Positions 7,931-16,636 of a stretch of 64,000 bases of DNA are shown piece after piece. The first letter of the stretch is position 1; every line of letters begins with the position of its first letter. The translations under genes were made by a program, and so were the position numbers. Origin of the DNA: Ornithinibacillus xuwenensis (lineage in GTDB: Bacteria; Bacillota; Bacilli; Bacillales; Amphibacillaceae); NCBI RefSeq assembly GCF_039614845.1, contig NZ_JBDIML010000001.1:930001-994000 (forward strand), written 5' to 3'. Below the pieces are notes generated by a model. That model ran no database searches. It had not been told where the DNA came from and saw nothing but the letters and a program-made list of their open reading frames with translations.

Positions 7931-9094
7931 GTGGATAATTTACTAAATAAACAAGTGAAAGCTATTGAAATATCGGGGATCCGAAAGTTCTTTAACATGG
8001 TCGCAGAAGAGAAAGACGTTGTTTCCCTAACCATTGGTCAACCAGACTTTTATACACCAGAGCATATAAAGAAAGCTGGGATAAATGCATTACAAACTAA
8101 TAAAACGACATATACTAATAATGCAGGGATTATAGAATTAAGAAAAGCAATCTCAGATTATTATGAAACAAAATACCGTGTAAGCTATCATCCAGAAAAC
8201 GAAATTATTGTAACAACAGGCGCATCACAAGCGATTGATATTGTATTTCGTACTATTCTAAACCCCGGTGATGAGGTGATCTTACCAGCACCAATATATC
8301 CGGGATATGAACCATTGATTACCCTGGCTGGTGCGAAGGTTCAATATGTTGATACAACGGAAGACAATTTTAAGTTAACTAAGCAAACCTTATTAGCTGC
8401 AATCACTGCAAATACAAAATGTGTTGTTCTCCCCTACCCTTCCAACCCGACAGGTGCTTCATTTACAGCATCTGAATTAAAGGAACTGGTAGAAGTTTTG
8501 AAAGATAAAAATATCTTTATTCTAGCTGATGAAATATATAGTGAATTGGTTTATGACTATGAGCATACATCAATTTCTAGTTTTAGTGAGGTTAAAGACC
8601 GTACAATCGTAATCAATGGATTGTCCAAGTCTCATTCCATGACAGGCTTTCGAATTGGTTATGTATTAGCACCAAAGTGGATCGCCACTCATGTGATTAA
8701 GGTTCACCAATATAATGTTTCCTGTGCGTCTTCCATTAGTCAGTACGCAGCACTAGAAGCATTGACGAATGGATTAACAGACCCTCAAATGATGCGGGAA
8801 AATTATAAGAAAAGAAGAGATTATGTGTATAATCGTCTGGTTGAAATGGGCCTAATCGTAAACAACCCGAATGGAGCTTTTTATTTCTTACCAAAATTTC
8901 CAATACAAAAAACAACTTCATTTGAATTAGGGCTTGATTTAGTAAGGAAGGGTAGAGTTGCTCTCGTACCAGGAGACAGTTTTTCGAAGATTGGAGAAGG
9001 ATATATGCGGCTATCCTATGCTTATGATTTTAATACACTGGAAGTTGGACTTAACCGCATAGAAAGCTATCTTAGCAAAGTAAAATTAACATAA
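7931..9094 (+). CDS. patA: Class I PLP aminotransferase, probable N-acetyl-LL-diaminopimelate aminotransferase
   Basis: The 387-residue fold type I enzyme starts at GTG with GGAGG seven bases upstream. SNPTG (171-175), ADEIYSE and the PLP lysine Lys233 in NGLSKSHSMTGFRIGY are present. Similarity and gene neighbourhood match B. subtilis PatA, which transaminates N-acetyl-2-amino-6-oxopimelate. With dapH and dapL in this window it completes the acetylase branch. Related aromatic/aspartate aminotransferases cannot be fully excluded. Confidence 0.85.
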   Translation: MDNLLNKQVKAIEISGIRKFFNMVAEEKDVVSLTIGQPDFYTPEHIKKAGINALQTNKTTYTNNAGIIELRKAISDYYETKYRVSYHPENEIIVTTGASQAIDIVFRTILNPGDEVILPAPIYPGYEPLITLAGAKVQYVDTTEDNFKLTKQTLLAAITANTKCVVLPYPSNPTGASFTASELKELVEVLKDKNIFILADEIYSELVYDYEHTSISSFSEVKDRTIVINGLSKSHSMTGFRIGYVLAPKWIATHVIKVHQYNVSCASSISQYAALEALTNGLTDPQMMRENYKKRRDYVYNRLVEMGLIVNNPNGAFYFLPKFPIQKTTSFELGLDLVRKGRVALVPGDSFSKIGEGYMRLSYAYDFNTLEVGLNRIESYLSKVKLT

Positions 9095-9160
9095 TGTGGC
9101 CATAGCTATAGTGGGATAATGCTTCCTATTTGCATATCCCTCCTATTAGCCATATGATAG

Positions 9161-9364
9161 TTATTGCAGTTTTATTTTCTCTTTTTCTGATTCTAAAGAA
9201 TCAAAATCATTTTCTCTAACCTTTTCATAAATATTTAATAAACGGTCTAACTCTTGACTAAGTGCAATTGATTCTAAACTCGTAATACCTTGTGTTAATG
9301 CAGTATTACTCATTTTCTTCCGAAGTGATTCTATCTTCTTTAGTAGCTTGTCAGTATCGTACAT
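9161..9364 (-). CDS. Spo0E-like aspartyl-phosphate phosphatase family protein
   Basis: The 67-residue two-helix protein carries the Spo0E signature SQELD at residues 36-40 (ALSQELDRLLNIY). Family members dephosphorylate Spo0A~P and delay sporulation. The AGGAGG site is about 14 bases before the ATG, longer than optimal, so translation may be weak. It stands alone between patA and the signal peptidase gene. The motif is diagnostic, but which phosphoprotein it acts on is not known. Confidence 0.8.
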   Translation of the reverse strand: MYDTDKLLKKIESLRKKMSNTALTQGITSLESIALSQELDRLLNIYEKVRENDFDSLESEKEKIKLQ

Positions 9365-9595
9365 AAATATATTACAATACCTCCTTTACTATTTATATTA
9401 CTTTAGCATAGAAAAGCTATCAAAAACAATTGAATATTAATTATTTGTAAATTATTTTTCTAAAACAAAAATATTTATTAACGTTGTTATACCTAATTTA
9501 TTGGTATAATTGAATTAGTAATAAGATAACAGCTACACATATCTTTATTCCAAATGAATAACAAGAATTGTTAAAATGAGAAAGGAATGTCTTCT

Positions 9596-10120
9596 TTGGC
9601 CAAAAAGAAAGGAAAAAACGAATGGGTTGAATGGGGCAAAGCAATAGTAATTGCCATCATTCTTGCGTTTTTATTACGATCATTTATATTTGCGACTTCT
9701 ATTGTTGAAGGTGATAGTATGGATCCTACCCTTCAAGACGGAGAGCGCGTTATTTTTAATAAATTCGTTTATCTAATAGGTGAACCTAACAGAGGAGATA
9801 TTGTCATTATCCAACGCCCAGAAAAGAATTATGTTAAGCGAATCATTGGATTACCAGGTGAAACCATCGAAATCAAAAACCATCAGCTCTATGTAAACAA
9901 TGAACTATATGATCAACGATTCTTAACAGAGGATGCAAAAAATCATACTGGAAATTATGGTCCAATCACAATTCCTGAAGGTCGTTATTTCGTGATGGGT
10001 GATAACCGATCTATAAGTAAAGATTCTAGAAATGGGCTAGGATTTATCATGGAGGATGAAATTATTGGTAAATCTGAGTTTGTCTTTTACCCATTTACTG
10101 AAATAGCCAAGACAAGATGA
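9596..10120 (+). CDS. Signal peptidase I (SipS/SipT type)
   Basis: The start is set at TTG 9596 because AAAGGA lies nine bases upstream, while the ATG at 9587 directly abuts it. The product of 174 residues has one N-terminal membrane anchor (about 14-34), the catalytic Ser41 in EGDSMDPTL and Lys81 in NYVKRIIGLPGE, plus the GDNRSISKDSRNGLG box. This matches short Gram-positive type I leader peptidases that cleave secretory precursors on the outer membrane face. It is monocistronic with its own terminator. Confidence 0.95.
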   Translation: MAKKKGKNEWVEWGKAIVIAIILAFLLRSFIFATSIVEGDSMDPTLQDGERVIFNKFVYLIGEPNRGDIVIIQRPEKNYVKRIIGLPGETIEIKNHQLYVNNELYDQRFLTEDAKNHTGNYGPITIPEGRYFVMGDNRSISKDSRNGLGFIMEDEIIGKSEFVFYPFTEIAKTR

Positions 10121-10138
10121 CAATCCACAGAAGATGAT

Positions 10139-10168
10139 AAAGGTCCATTCTACACATGGACCTTTTTT
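10139..10168 (+). terminator. Terminator of the signal peptidase gene
   Basis: AAAGGTCCAT (10139-10148) pairs with ATGGACCTTT (10156-10165) followed by TTT. Confidence 0.9.
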
Positions 10169-10184
10169 GTATTACAAATCTGTC

Positions 10185-10268
10185 TTACTTTTCATTATCC
10201 AATATACAGAACCCTATATTCATTAGTAAGACTAGAAAACAAATTACTCCAAAAACTGTTTCCCACAT
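10185..10268 (-). CDS. 27-residue single-helix membrane peptide
   Basis: The reading frame encodes MWETVFGVICFLVLLMNIGF followed by CILDNEK and a stop. It has a complete AGGAGGTG site (10278-10285) with nine bases to the ATG. Residues 4-23 are a hydrophobic helix. The placement antisense in an otherwise empty 314-bp gap and the very strong ribosome binding site suggest a real small membrane protein. I know no family for it. Confidence 0.55.
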   Translation of the reverse strand: MWETVFGVICFLVLLMNIGFCILDNEK

Positions 10269-10434
10269 GACTAAGAGCACCTCCTAATAATAGCTTATGT
10301 ATAATTCTCTATTTTAAAAATGATATCAACCTTTTCTATCATACCAATTTCCAATGCCTAAATAAAGAAAAATATGTTAAGATAGACATAAAATAATTGT
10401 AGTATTATAGCGAAATCAGGAAGCGGGTGATAAC

Positions 10435-11595
10435 ATGTTACACTGTCCTTATTGTGGTTCAGTTGTAAAGGAAGAAGAACAATTTTGCGTTAGTTGTGGA
10501 GAAGAGCTTCCCGAGGATATTAATGAACGCTATACGAATAAGAAACATTATAAGAAGCTTTGGGTGATGCCATTTATCACACTTGTTATGGTATTACTAG
10601 CAGTTAGCTTATATCAGGGTTACTTACAAAAGCAAACATCGCAAGCAAAACAAAATTATGAGCTTGGTGAGAAAAGTCTAGCAGAGGAAGATTATGATGC
10701 TGCAAAAGATTACTTCACAAAAGCGCTTGATGAAAAGTCAAATTTCAAACAAGGCAAGACCGCACTTGAATTTGTAAAGAACGCATTAGCGATTAAAGAT
10801 AGTATAGTAGAATCAACAAAAGAACTGGAAGAAAATAATTTTCAATCTGCACTTACACTATTAAATGATGCTGAAGCATCATTAAAGAATTATAATGGTG
10901 CTGCGACTACAAATCTTGTCGATGATATCGTCCTACAACGCAGCACTGTAAAGCTAGAACAACTAAAAGCTCTCCTTGAGGAAAATCCATCAATTGATGA
11001 ACTCAAAGTATTACTATGGGAAGCTGATGCCATTAAGTCAGATGAAGCAGTTCAAATTACCGAATCCATCCGAAATCAAATTATTGACTTCAGCTATACC
11101 AAAGCCAGTGAGCAACTCTCTATGAAGCAATTTAGTGATGCGCAATTAATTGTAGAAGACGGATTAAAATATGCACCTAATTCTGAGAAACTCCTTAGCT
11201 TAAAGACCACGATTGAAAAGGAAAAGGTGTCTTTTGAAGTTACACAGCAAGAGCGAATACAGCAAGCTCTTGATACCGCTGAAGAAGAACGCGAAATGAA
11301 TGAAAATGATGCAGTGGAATTAATTTCTGTTGACATTGAAAACGATGAACAAGGTAACTTAGTTGTAAAGGGCGAAGTGAAAAGCGTCGCTACGATTCCT
11401 ATTAACTCCGTGCTTGTAGAATATTCATTATTAACAAATGAAAACGAATTTTTATCCAATACTGTTTATGTGTATCCAGATACCCTTTACCCGAATGAAA
11501 CAGGTAAATTTGAATTTACTCACTATGACATTAAAGAAAATGTTAAGGAAATGGATATTAACGTTAAGAAAATTACCTGGTATACAAACTATTAA
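10435..11595 (+). CDS. Zinc-ribbon, membrane-anchored TPR-like protein
   Basis: The 386-residue protein begins with a zinc ribbon (CPYCG...CVSCG, residues 4-21), then one transmembrane helix (about 43-61). A long extracytoplasmic helical region follows with TPR-like repeats (YELGEKSLAEEDYDAAKDYF, about 75-270). It ends in a beta-rich FxLYD-like domain (about 295-380). The next gene, 24 bp downstream, is an S1C protease with the same topology, suggesting a joint envelope stress or quality-control role (inference). No enzymatic motif is visible. Confidence 0.7.
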   Translation: MLHCPYCGSVVKEEEQFCVSCGEELPEDINERYTNKKHYKKLWVMPFITLVMVLLAVSLYQGYLQKQTSQAKQNYELGEKSLAEEDYDAAKDYFTKALDEKSNFKQGKTALEFVKNALAIKDSIVESTKELEENNFQSALTLLNDAEASLKNYNGAATTNLVDDIVLQRSTVKLEQLKALLEENPSIDELKVLLWEADAIKSDEAVQITESIRNQIIDFSYTKASEQLSMKQFSDAQLIVEDGLKYAPNSEKLLSLKTTIEKEKVSFEVTQQERIQQALDTAEEEREMNENDAVELISVDIENDEQGNLVVKGEVKSVATIPINSVLVEYSLLTNENEFLSNTVYVYPDTLYPNETGKFEFTHYDIKENVKEMDINVKKITWYTNY

Positions 11596-11619
11596 GCGAG
11601 TTTACGGAGTGATAATATA

Positions 11620-12759
11620 ATGCAATCAATACGAAAACTACCAATAATAGCCGCAATCGCCATCATAGTCATGGGGGTTGGGACTCTTGTCTACCTTTAT
11701 TTCTCCTGGCAAGCAAAGGATTTGACCATAAATAATCCGATTATTGAAAAGCTTGATTTAGATGAAACAGAAGTAGATTTAAAGACGATTATTCATGAAG
11801 CTGAAAAGAATGTGGTCCAAATTGAAGCTCAAAATGAGCATAGCACAGTAACTGGGTCTGGATTTCTCTTTAATGAAAAAGGGGATATCATTACAAACGC
11901 CCATGTGATTAAGGGGGCTGAAACGATCCATGTCCGTACAGCAAATGCTCGAATATATCCGGCTGCTGTAATAGGAAGTGGAGATACCACAGATGTAGCT
12001 GTTATCCGTGTACCACAATTAGCTGGTGAAACTGGATTAACGCTCGATAAAGATTCTTTAGCAGAGACTGGTGATGAGGTAATTGCGCTAGGGAGTCCAC
12101 ATGGATTTCAAAACACAGTGACACTTGGAATTATCTCTGGTACTGAAAGAGATTTTTCAGTTGATGGATTTGACTATAATAACGTATATCAAATCTCTGC
12201 ACAAATAACACATGGGAATAGTGGTGGACCTTTAATAAATCGAACAACCGGTAAAGTAGTCGGAATTAACTCTGTCGGCACACAGGATGGGACGATAGGA
12301 TTTAGCATTCCGATATTAGATGTGATTAATGATATCGAAACTTGGTCAAATGAAGCACAAAATGATCAATTGACATTCACAAATACAGAAGAGCTACTAA
12401 ACTCACTTGATGAAGAGCAATTTATACTTGATGCGGAATATGTGATGGAATACTTTTTAGACAGTATTATTATTCGAGATTATGTTGGTGCATACTCATT
12501 ATTGGGTGATACCATGCAGTCTAGTACATCTTATTCAAGCTTTCGTGAAGGCTATATCCAAATAATGGATGTTAAATACACCCATCTTTCAACAGAAATT
12601 AAAGAAAACAATCAAGCTATCGTTACCGTCGATATAAATCTAACAAAGAATCAACCAAATGAAGAAGAAACAATCGACGAAAATTATCAATATCAATTTA
12701 CAATTGGTTATGAAAATGACCAGCTAAAAATTATTAAGCTAGAGACCACCCAAGAATAA
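11620..12759 (+). CDS. Membrane-anchored S1C (HtrA-like) serine protease lacking a PDZ domain
   Basis: An N-terminal signal anchor (about 8-29) precedes a trypsin-fold protease with catalytic His95 (NAHVI), Asp125 (TTDVAVIRV) and Ser201 (THGNSGGPL). HtrA proteins usually end in PDZ domains; here residues 255-379 instead resemble an NTF2-like or unknown alpha/beta domain (YVMEYFLDSIIIRDYVGAYS). The protease would act outside the membrane, probably on misfolded or specific envelope proteins. It is cotranscribed with the zinc-ribbon/TPR protein. Confidence 0.85.
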   Translation: MQSIRKLPIIAAIAIIVMGVGTLVYLYFSWQAKDLTINNPIIEKLDLDETEVDLKTIIHEAEKNVVQIEAQNEHSTVTGSGFLFNEKGDIITNAHVIKGAETIHVRTANARIYPAAVIGSGDTTDVAVIRVPQLAGETGLTLDKDSLAETGDEVIALGSPHGFQNTVTLGIISGTERDFSVDGFDYNNVYQISAQITHGNSGGPLINRTTGKVVGINSVGTQDGTIGFSIPILDVINDIETWSNEAQNDQLTFTNTEELLNSLDEEQFILDAEYVMEYFLDSIIIRDYVGAYSLLGDTMQSSTSYSSFREGYIQIMDVKYTHLSTEIKENNQAIVTVDINLTKNQPNEEETIDENYQYQFTIGYENDQLKIIKLETTQE

Positions 12760-12827
12760 CATGTTATCCACTCCCATAAGAAGGAATCAGTAACTAGGTA
12801 AACGTCCAATCATATTTGGGTGATTAT

Positions 12828-12836
12828 CATATAGTA
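12828..12836 (+). promoter_or_regulatory. Possible SigE/SigK-type -10 element for the YjcZ-like gene
   Basis: CATATAGTA fits the CATAnnnTA -10 consensus of mother-cell sigma factors and lies 26 bp before the start codon. A convincing -35 was not found, so this is only suggestive. Confidence 0.35.
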
Positions 12837-12861
12837 TTACTGTAGTTTGGGAGGTGATGAT

Positions 12862-12990
12862 ATGCATAACGTTGGATATTGTGGATGTGGCTACGGTTAC
12901 GGTGGATATGGTAACACGGGTAACACGTTTGCATTAATTGTTGTTTTGTTTATATTGCTTATTATAGTTGGTGCAGCCTATTATAATTAA
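12862..12990 (+). CDS. YjcZ-family small sporulation protein
   Basis: The 42-residue protein opens with a Gly/Tyr/Cys-rich head (MHNVGYCGCGYGYGGYGN) and ends with a single hydrophobic helix (FALIVVLFILLIIVGAAYY). This is the YjcZ/SscA-type layout of small spore-associated proteins. GGGAGGTGATGAT lies directly upstream of the ATG. A SigE/SigK-like -10 is nearby. The role in spore coat or germination is by family analogy only. Confidence 0.75.
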   Translation: MHNVGYCGCGYGYGGYGNTGNTFALIVVLFILLIIVGAAYYN

Positions 12991-13011
12991 TCAGATGAAC
13001 ATTTTTGTTTT

Positions 13012-13033
13012 ATGGGGCATTCCCCATTCTGTT
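13012..13033 (+). terminator. Weak terminator after the YjcZ-like gene
   Basis: ATGGGG (13012-13017) pairs with CCCCAT (13022-13027) followed by TCTGTTTT, an imperfect T tract. Confidence 0.5.
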
Positions 13034-13048
13034 TTGATAGATAAAGAA

Positions 13049-13077
13049 GAAGCTTGTGCACGAAATGCACAGGCTTC
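13049..13077 (-). terminator. Terminator of the GGDEF/EAL gene
   Basis: A 12-bp stem with one C-A mismatch (13049-13060 with 13066-13077) lies just past the stop codon of the convergent gene; the minus strand runs into a T-rich tail. Confidence 0.7.
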
Positions 13078-13083
13078 ATTTAT

Positions 13084-15033
13084 TTAAGCGAAGAATTTTA
13101 TTAGTTGATTAGCTGGCAAGGGTTTACTTAAGAAATACCCTTGCATTTCATCACAGCGCTCATTTGTTAGGAATGTCAATTGTTCCATTGTCTCTACACC
13201 CTCTGCTATTACTTTCATGTTTAAGGAGTGGGACATATGTATGATTGATTTAACAATTGCTTGGTTTTCTTTTTGCTGCTCATTTAAAAACATTTTATCT
13301 ATCTTTAATTTAGCAATTGGGAACGTACTTAAATACTTAAAGGATGAGTATCCTGTACCGAAATCATCAATGGATACTAATACACCTATAGAATTTAAAG
13401 CATGTAATGTCTGTAATATGACTTCTTCATTTGACATCGCCATACTCTCTGTAATTTCAAGTTCTAAATAACATGGATCAAGGCCAGTTTCATCCAGAAT
13501 ATCTCCAATCTTTTCAACAAGATTACGTTGGTGAAATTGCTTTGCCGATAAATTGACACTCACTGTTATCGGTCTGTACCCTTTATCCTGCCATTCTTTA
13601 TTTTGTCGACAAGCTTCTGCAAGGACCCAATCCCCGATATCAATAATTAAGCCTGTTTTTTCAGCTAACGGAATAAATTCAGTGGGACCAATGTAGCCTT
13701 TTTCAGGGTGATTCCATCGTAATAAAGCCTCAAGTCCAACAACTTCATCATTCAATAAATTCTTCTGCGGTTGGTAGTGCAGCTCAAATTGTCCTTCCTT
13801 TAAGGCTCTCCTTAGCTCCGATTCCATCGTTAGCATGATTTTGAAATTTTCTGATATAGAAGATTCAAAAAGTTTATAATAATTGCGATGCTTCTCTTTA
13901 ATAACGTACATTGCTGAATCAGCATGCTTAATTAAATCTGATGCATTCGTTCCATTTTCCGGAAAAACACTTATTCCTATACTTACTGTCGTATAAATCT
14001 CATATTCATTAATTTTAATTGGATTCTCAAATTCAGCAATGAGATATTCTGCAAGCTGAACGGCTTCGTCCTTCGACGTATTACGCTGTAATATTAAAAA
14101 CTCATCTCCACTTAATCTAGCAATAAAGGTGTCCATTTGCTGAAATGTTTTTAATCTTTTCGCACAAGCTTTTAACAGTTCATCACCAAATGAATAGCCT
14201 AAGGTATCATTTATCTCTTTAAAATAATCAAGATCCAAAAAGAATACCGCAAGTGATTCCTCTCTATTATTAGCTTGTTGAACAGCTTCTTTTAGTACCT
14301 TGTTAAAAAAGTTACGATTGGGTAAATCCGTCAATTCATCATAATAAGCCATATATTCTATTTTGTTTTCATTTTCAATTCGTTCTGTAATATCTTTAAC
14401 ACTTGCTAGTCGGACTACCGTGCCATTGTCATTATAAGGATATTCTAAAATTTCAATATGAAATATTGTTCCATCCTTCTTAATACCTCTTAGCTCCAAT
14501 ACCCCTTCAATAGCTAGGTGTTCAAAATCAGCTAGTTTTTCAAAGCTTTTTGGATCAATTAATTGTTCCATTGCTTTTCCGATAATTTCTTTTCTCGTAT
14601 ATCCAAACATTGCGGCAAATGTATCATCACAATCAATTATTTGACTCTCACCATAAAGAACAATTCCTTCTAAGGTTGAGTTCATTAGTTTATTGATATA
14701 TCGCTTAATCTCATCTGCTTTATCTTGGATTGACAATTCATGTAAGACTAGGCAATACATTTCTTCACTCACTCGGAGGGATTTCACCTCGAGTAGTGTA
14801 TGACTCGAGTTCTTTAATTCCATTAACAAGTGAGATTCCTTCGCTCCTCTTAGTAATTCAAAATCTAAATAGTCTGCTATTGATTTATTGTTCATTAAAT
14901 CCATATCTAAGATAGAACAAGCCTCATGGTTGCCATTTATGATAGAGCCATCATCTTTTACGAACAATATGGCTTCGCTAAAAAAAGATAATAGCTGATT
15001 ATCTAAAGGTAAAGCTACTTGATCATTTTTCAT
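13084..15033 (-). CDS. PAS-PAS-GGDEF-EAL cyclic-di-GMP turnover protein
   Basis: The 649-residue soluble protein has two PAS-like sensor domains (about 13-100 and 111-222), a GGDEF domain (230-385) and an EAL domain (about 400-645). The GGDEF signature reads SGDEF (308-312), a tolerated variant, and no RxxD inhibitory site precedes it. The EAL domain keeps EALLR (435-439), EITES, DDFGTGYSS, KIDK and EGVET, so phosphodiesterase activity is likely. There are no membrane helices, so sensing is cytoplasmic. Whether the cyclase half is active is open. Confidence 0.9.
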   Translation of the reverse strand: MKNDQVALPLDNQLLSFFSEAILFVKDDGSIINGNHEACSILDMDLMNNKSIADYLDFELLRGAKESHLLMELKNSSHTLLEVKSLRVSEEMYCLVLHELSIQDKADEIKRYINKLMNSTLEGIVLYGESQIIDCDDTFAAMFGYTRKEIIGKAMEQLIDPKSFEKLADFEHLAIEGVLELRGIKKDGTIFHIEILEYPYNDNGTVVRLASVKDITERIENENKIEYMAYYDELTDLPNRNFFNKVLKEAVQQANNREESLAVFFLDLDYFKEINDTLGYSFGDELLKACAKRLKTFQQMDTFIARLSGDEFLILQRNTSKDEAVQLAEYLIAEFENPIKINEYEIYTTVSIGISVFPENGTNASDLIKHADSAMYVIKEKHRNYYKLFESSISENFKIMLTMESELRRALKEGQFELHYQPQKNLLNDEVVGLEALLRWNHPEKGYIGPTEFIPLAEKTGLIIDIGDWVLAEACRQNKEWQDKGYRPITVSVNLSAKQFHQRNLVEKIGDILDETGLDPCYLELEITESMAMSNEEVILQTLHALNSIGVLVSIDDFGTGYSSFKYLSTFPIAKLKIDKMFLNEQQKENQAIVKSIIHMSHSLNMKVIAEGVETMEQLTFLTNERCDEMQGYFLSKPLPANQLIKFFA

Positions 15034-15064
15034 AATGATTTCTCCTCACTTGTTAACAGTATTA

Positions 15065-16429
15065 TTATCCAATACTTATTCGTTCCTTCGGATAATGATA
15101 ATCCCCAGTTTTTCGTGTTTTCTTAAACATAAATAGAAACGTTATAATCCCTACCCTACCTATAAACATTAATATCATCAAAATAATCTTTGTAAAGGTT
15201 GATAACTCACCTGATATGCCTAAGGATAAACCAACTGTACCAAAGGCTGATGTTACTTCAAACATTATCTGGGTAATGGAAAACGGCTCAACAATCATAA
15301 TAAGAAGAACGGAAATAAAAACTAATAGCATAGCCATAAACGTTACAGTTACAGCTTTCATTAGGTCTTCTTCATGTACTTCTCGTCTAAATATTCGTAT
15401 ACTATTGCCACCTCGAGCATATGTAATGATAAATATAATAACTAGTGCAAAGGTAGTTGTTCGAATACCACCACCTGCACTACTAGGTGAAGCACCAATA
15501 AACATTAGGAAGGACATAAACAAGTGATTCTGTTCTGTTAGTTGGCTTACGTCCATTGTAGATAATCCACCACTTCTAGTTGTAACAGATTGAAACAACG
15601 AATAAAAGATGTTTTCATGCCAAGATTTATTCGCAAAGAAATGATTCATATCTAGTAAGTAAATAATGATTGACCCTGTTACAATTAGAATCAAAAACGT
15701 TAGGGTGGTTAGCTTTGTAAACAAGCTAAAGTGCACGGACATTCGACTATCGTATCGAGCAAATAAAAAATTCTTTACCTCAATTAATACTGGAAAGCCA
15801 ATTGCCCCAAAAATGATAAGTAACATATTTATAAACTGAACAAAGTAATCATCCTTATATGGAATTAATGATTGTCCAGTAATATCAAAGCCACCATTGG
15901 TTACTGCACTAATTGTACTAAAAAAACCATGAAGATAGGCTTCAGAAGCAGTATGGTAGTAATTTAAAAAATATGTACCTAAAATCAAAAATGCCATTGT
16001 CTCGACAGTTAGAAGTACCAAAAGAATTTGCTTGATTAATCGCACCATACCCTCAAAACTAGTCTGGTTCTGGTCAGTCATAATCAATCGTCTTTCTTTC
16101 AAGCCTATTTTTCTACCTAACAACAGCCATATAAAAGTACCAATAGCCATTACACCGACAGCGCCAAACTGTAAAATAAGTGCAAGAATAAATATTCCTG
16201 GTGTACTTAAAGTATCAGCGATGGTTATCGTACTTAATCCTGTAACACTTAAAGCACTAATAGCAGTAAATACGATATCAATAAAAGCTACATCTACCCC
16301 ATCTTGATATGCGATTGGTAGACATAAAAGTGCTGTAGAAAAAATTGCAGCAATTAAATAAAAGAATAAAATAATACGGACTGGTGATAAATTGTTCAAC
16401 CAGCGAAAGAATGATTTCGGTAAAATCAT
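15065..16429 (-). CDS. Ktr potassium uptake channel subunit (KtrB/KtrD family)
   Basis: The 454-residue integral membrane protein has the four pore repeats of the TrkH/KtrB superfamily. Selectivity-filter glycines are seen in VTGLS, TNGGFD, TRSGGLS and FGTVGLS. It works with a cytoplasmic RCK subunit (KtrA or KtrC), which is not encoded nearby. The unlinked arrangement is typical of KtrD rather than KtrB. Potassium uptake in Bacillaceae is tied to c-di-AMP, for which DarB is also encoded in this window. Confidence 0.88.
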   Translation of the reverse strand: MILPKSFFRWLNNLSPVRIILFFYLIAAIFSTALLCLPIAYQDGVDVAFIDIVFTAISALSVTGLSTITIADTLSTPGIFILALILQFGAVGVMAIGTFIWLLLGRKIGLKERRLIMTDQNQTSFEGMVRLIKQILLVLLTVETMAFLILGTYFLNYYHTASEAYLHGFFSTISAVTNGGFDITGQSLIPYKDDYFVQFINMLLIIFGAIGFPVLIEVKNFLFARYDSRMSVHFSLFTKLTTLTFLILIVTGSIIIYLLDMNHFFANKSWHENIFYSLFQSVTTRSGGLSTMDVSQLTEQNHLFMSFLMFIGASPSSAGGGIRTTTFALVIIFIITYARGGNSIRIFRREVHEEDLMKAVTVTFMAMLLVFISVLLIMIVEPFSITQIMFEVTSAFGTVGLSLGISGELSTFTKIILMILMFIGRVGIITFLFMFKKTRKTGDYHYPKERISIG

Positions 16430-16636
16430 AAAGCTTATTACTCCTCAGTTAGCTATTTTGTCTGAAAATAGCTAATCTTACATTTTATTATAACAATGAT
16501 TATCAAATATTTCCTTCATTTTCGACAATTCAACATAATCCTTATACAATAATAGTACAATATTCAAAAATTATAACGTACAAGCATACATTTGGAAAGC
16601 CATTATGTAAAAACCCCTACTTTTGGAGGAAATGAA

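Noticed and set aside
9095..9160. Terminator between patA and the Spo0E-like gene
   Set aside because: An imperfect hairpin with TATAG/CTAT blocks is visible but there is no T tract, so it was not called.
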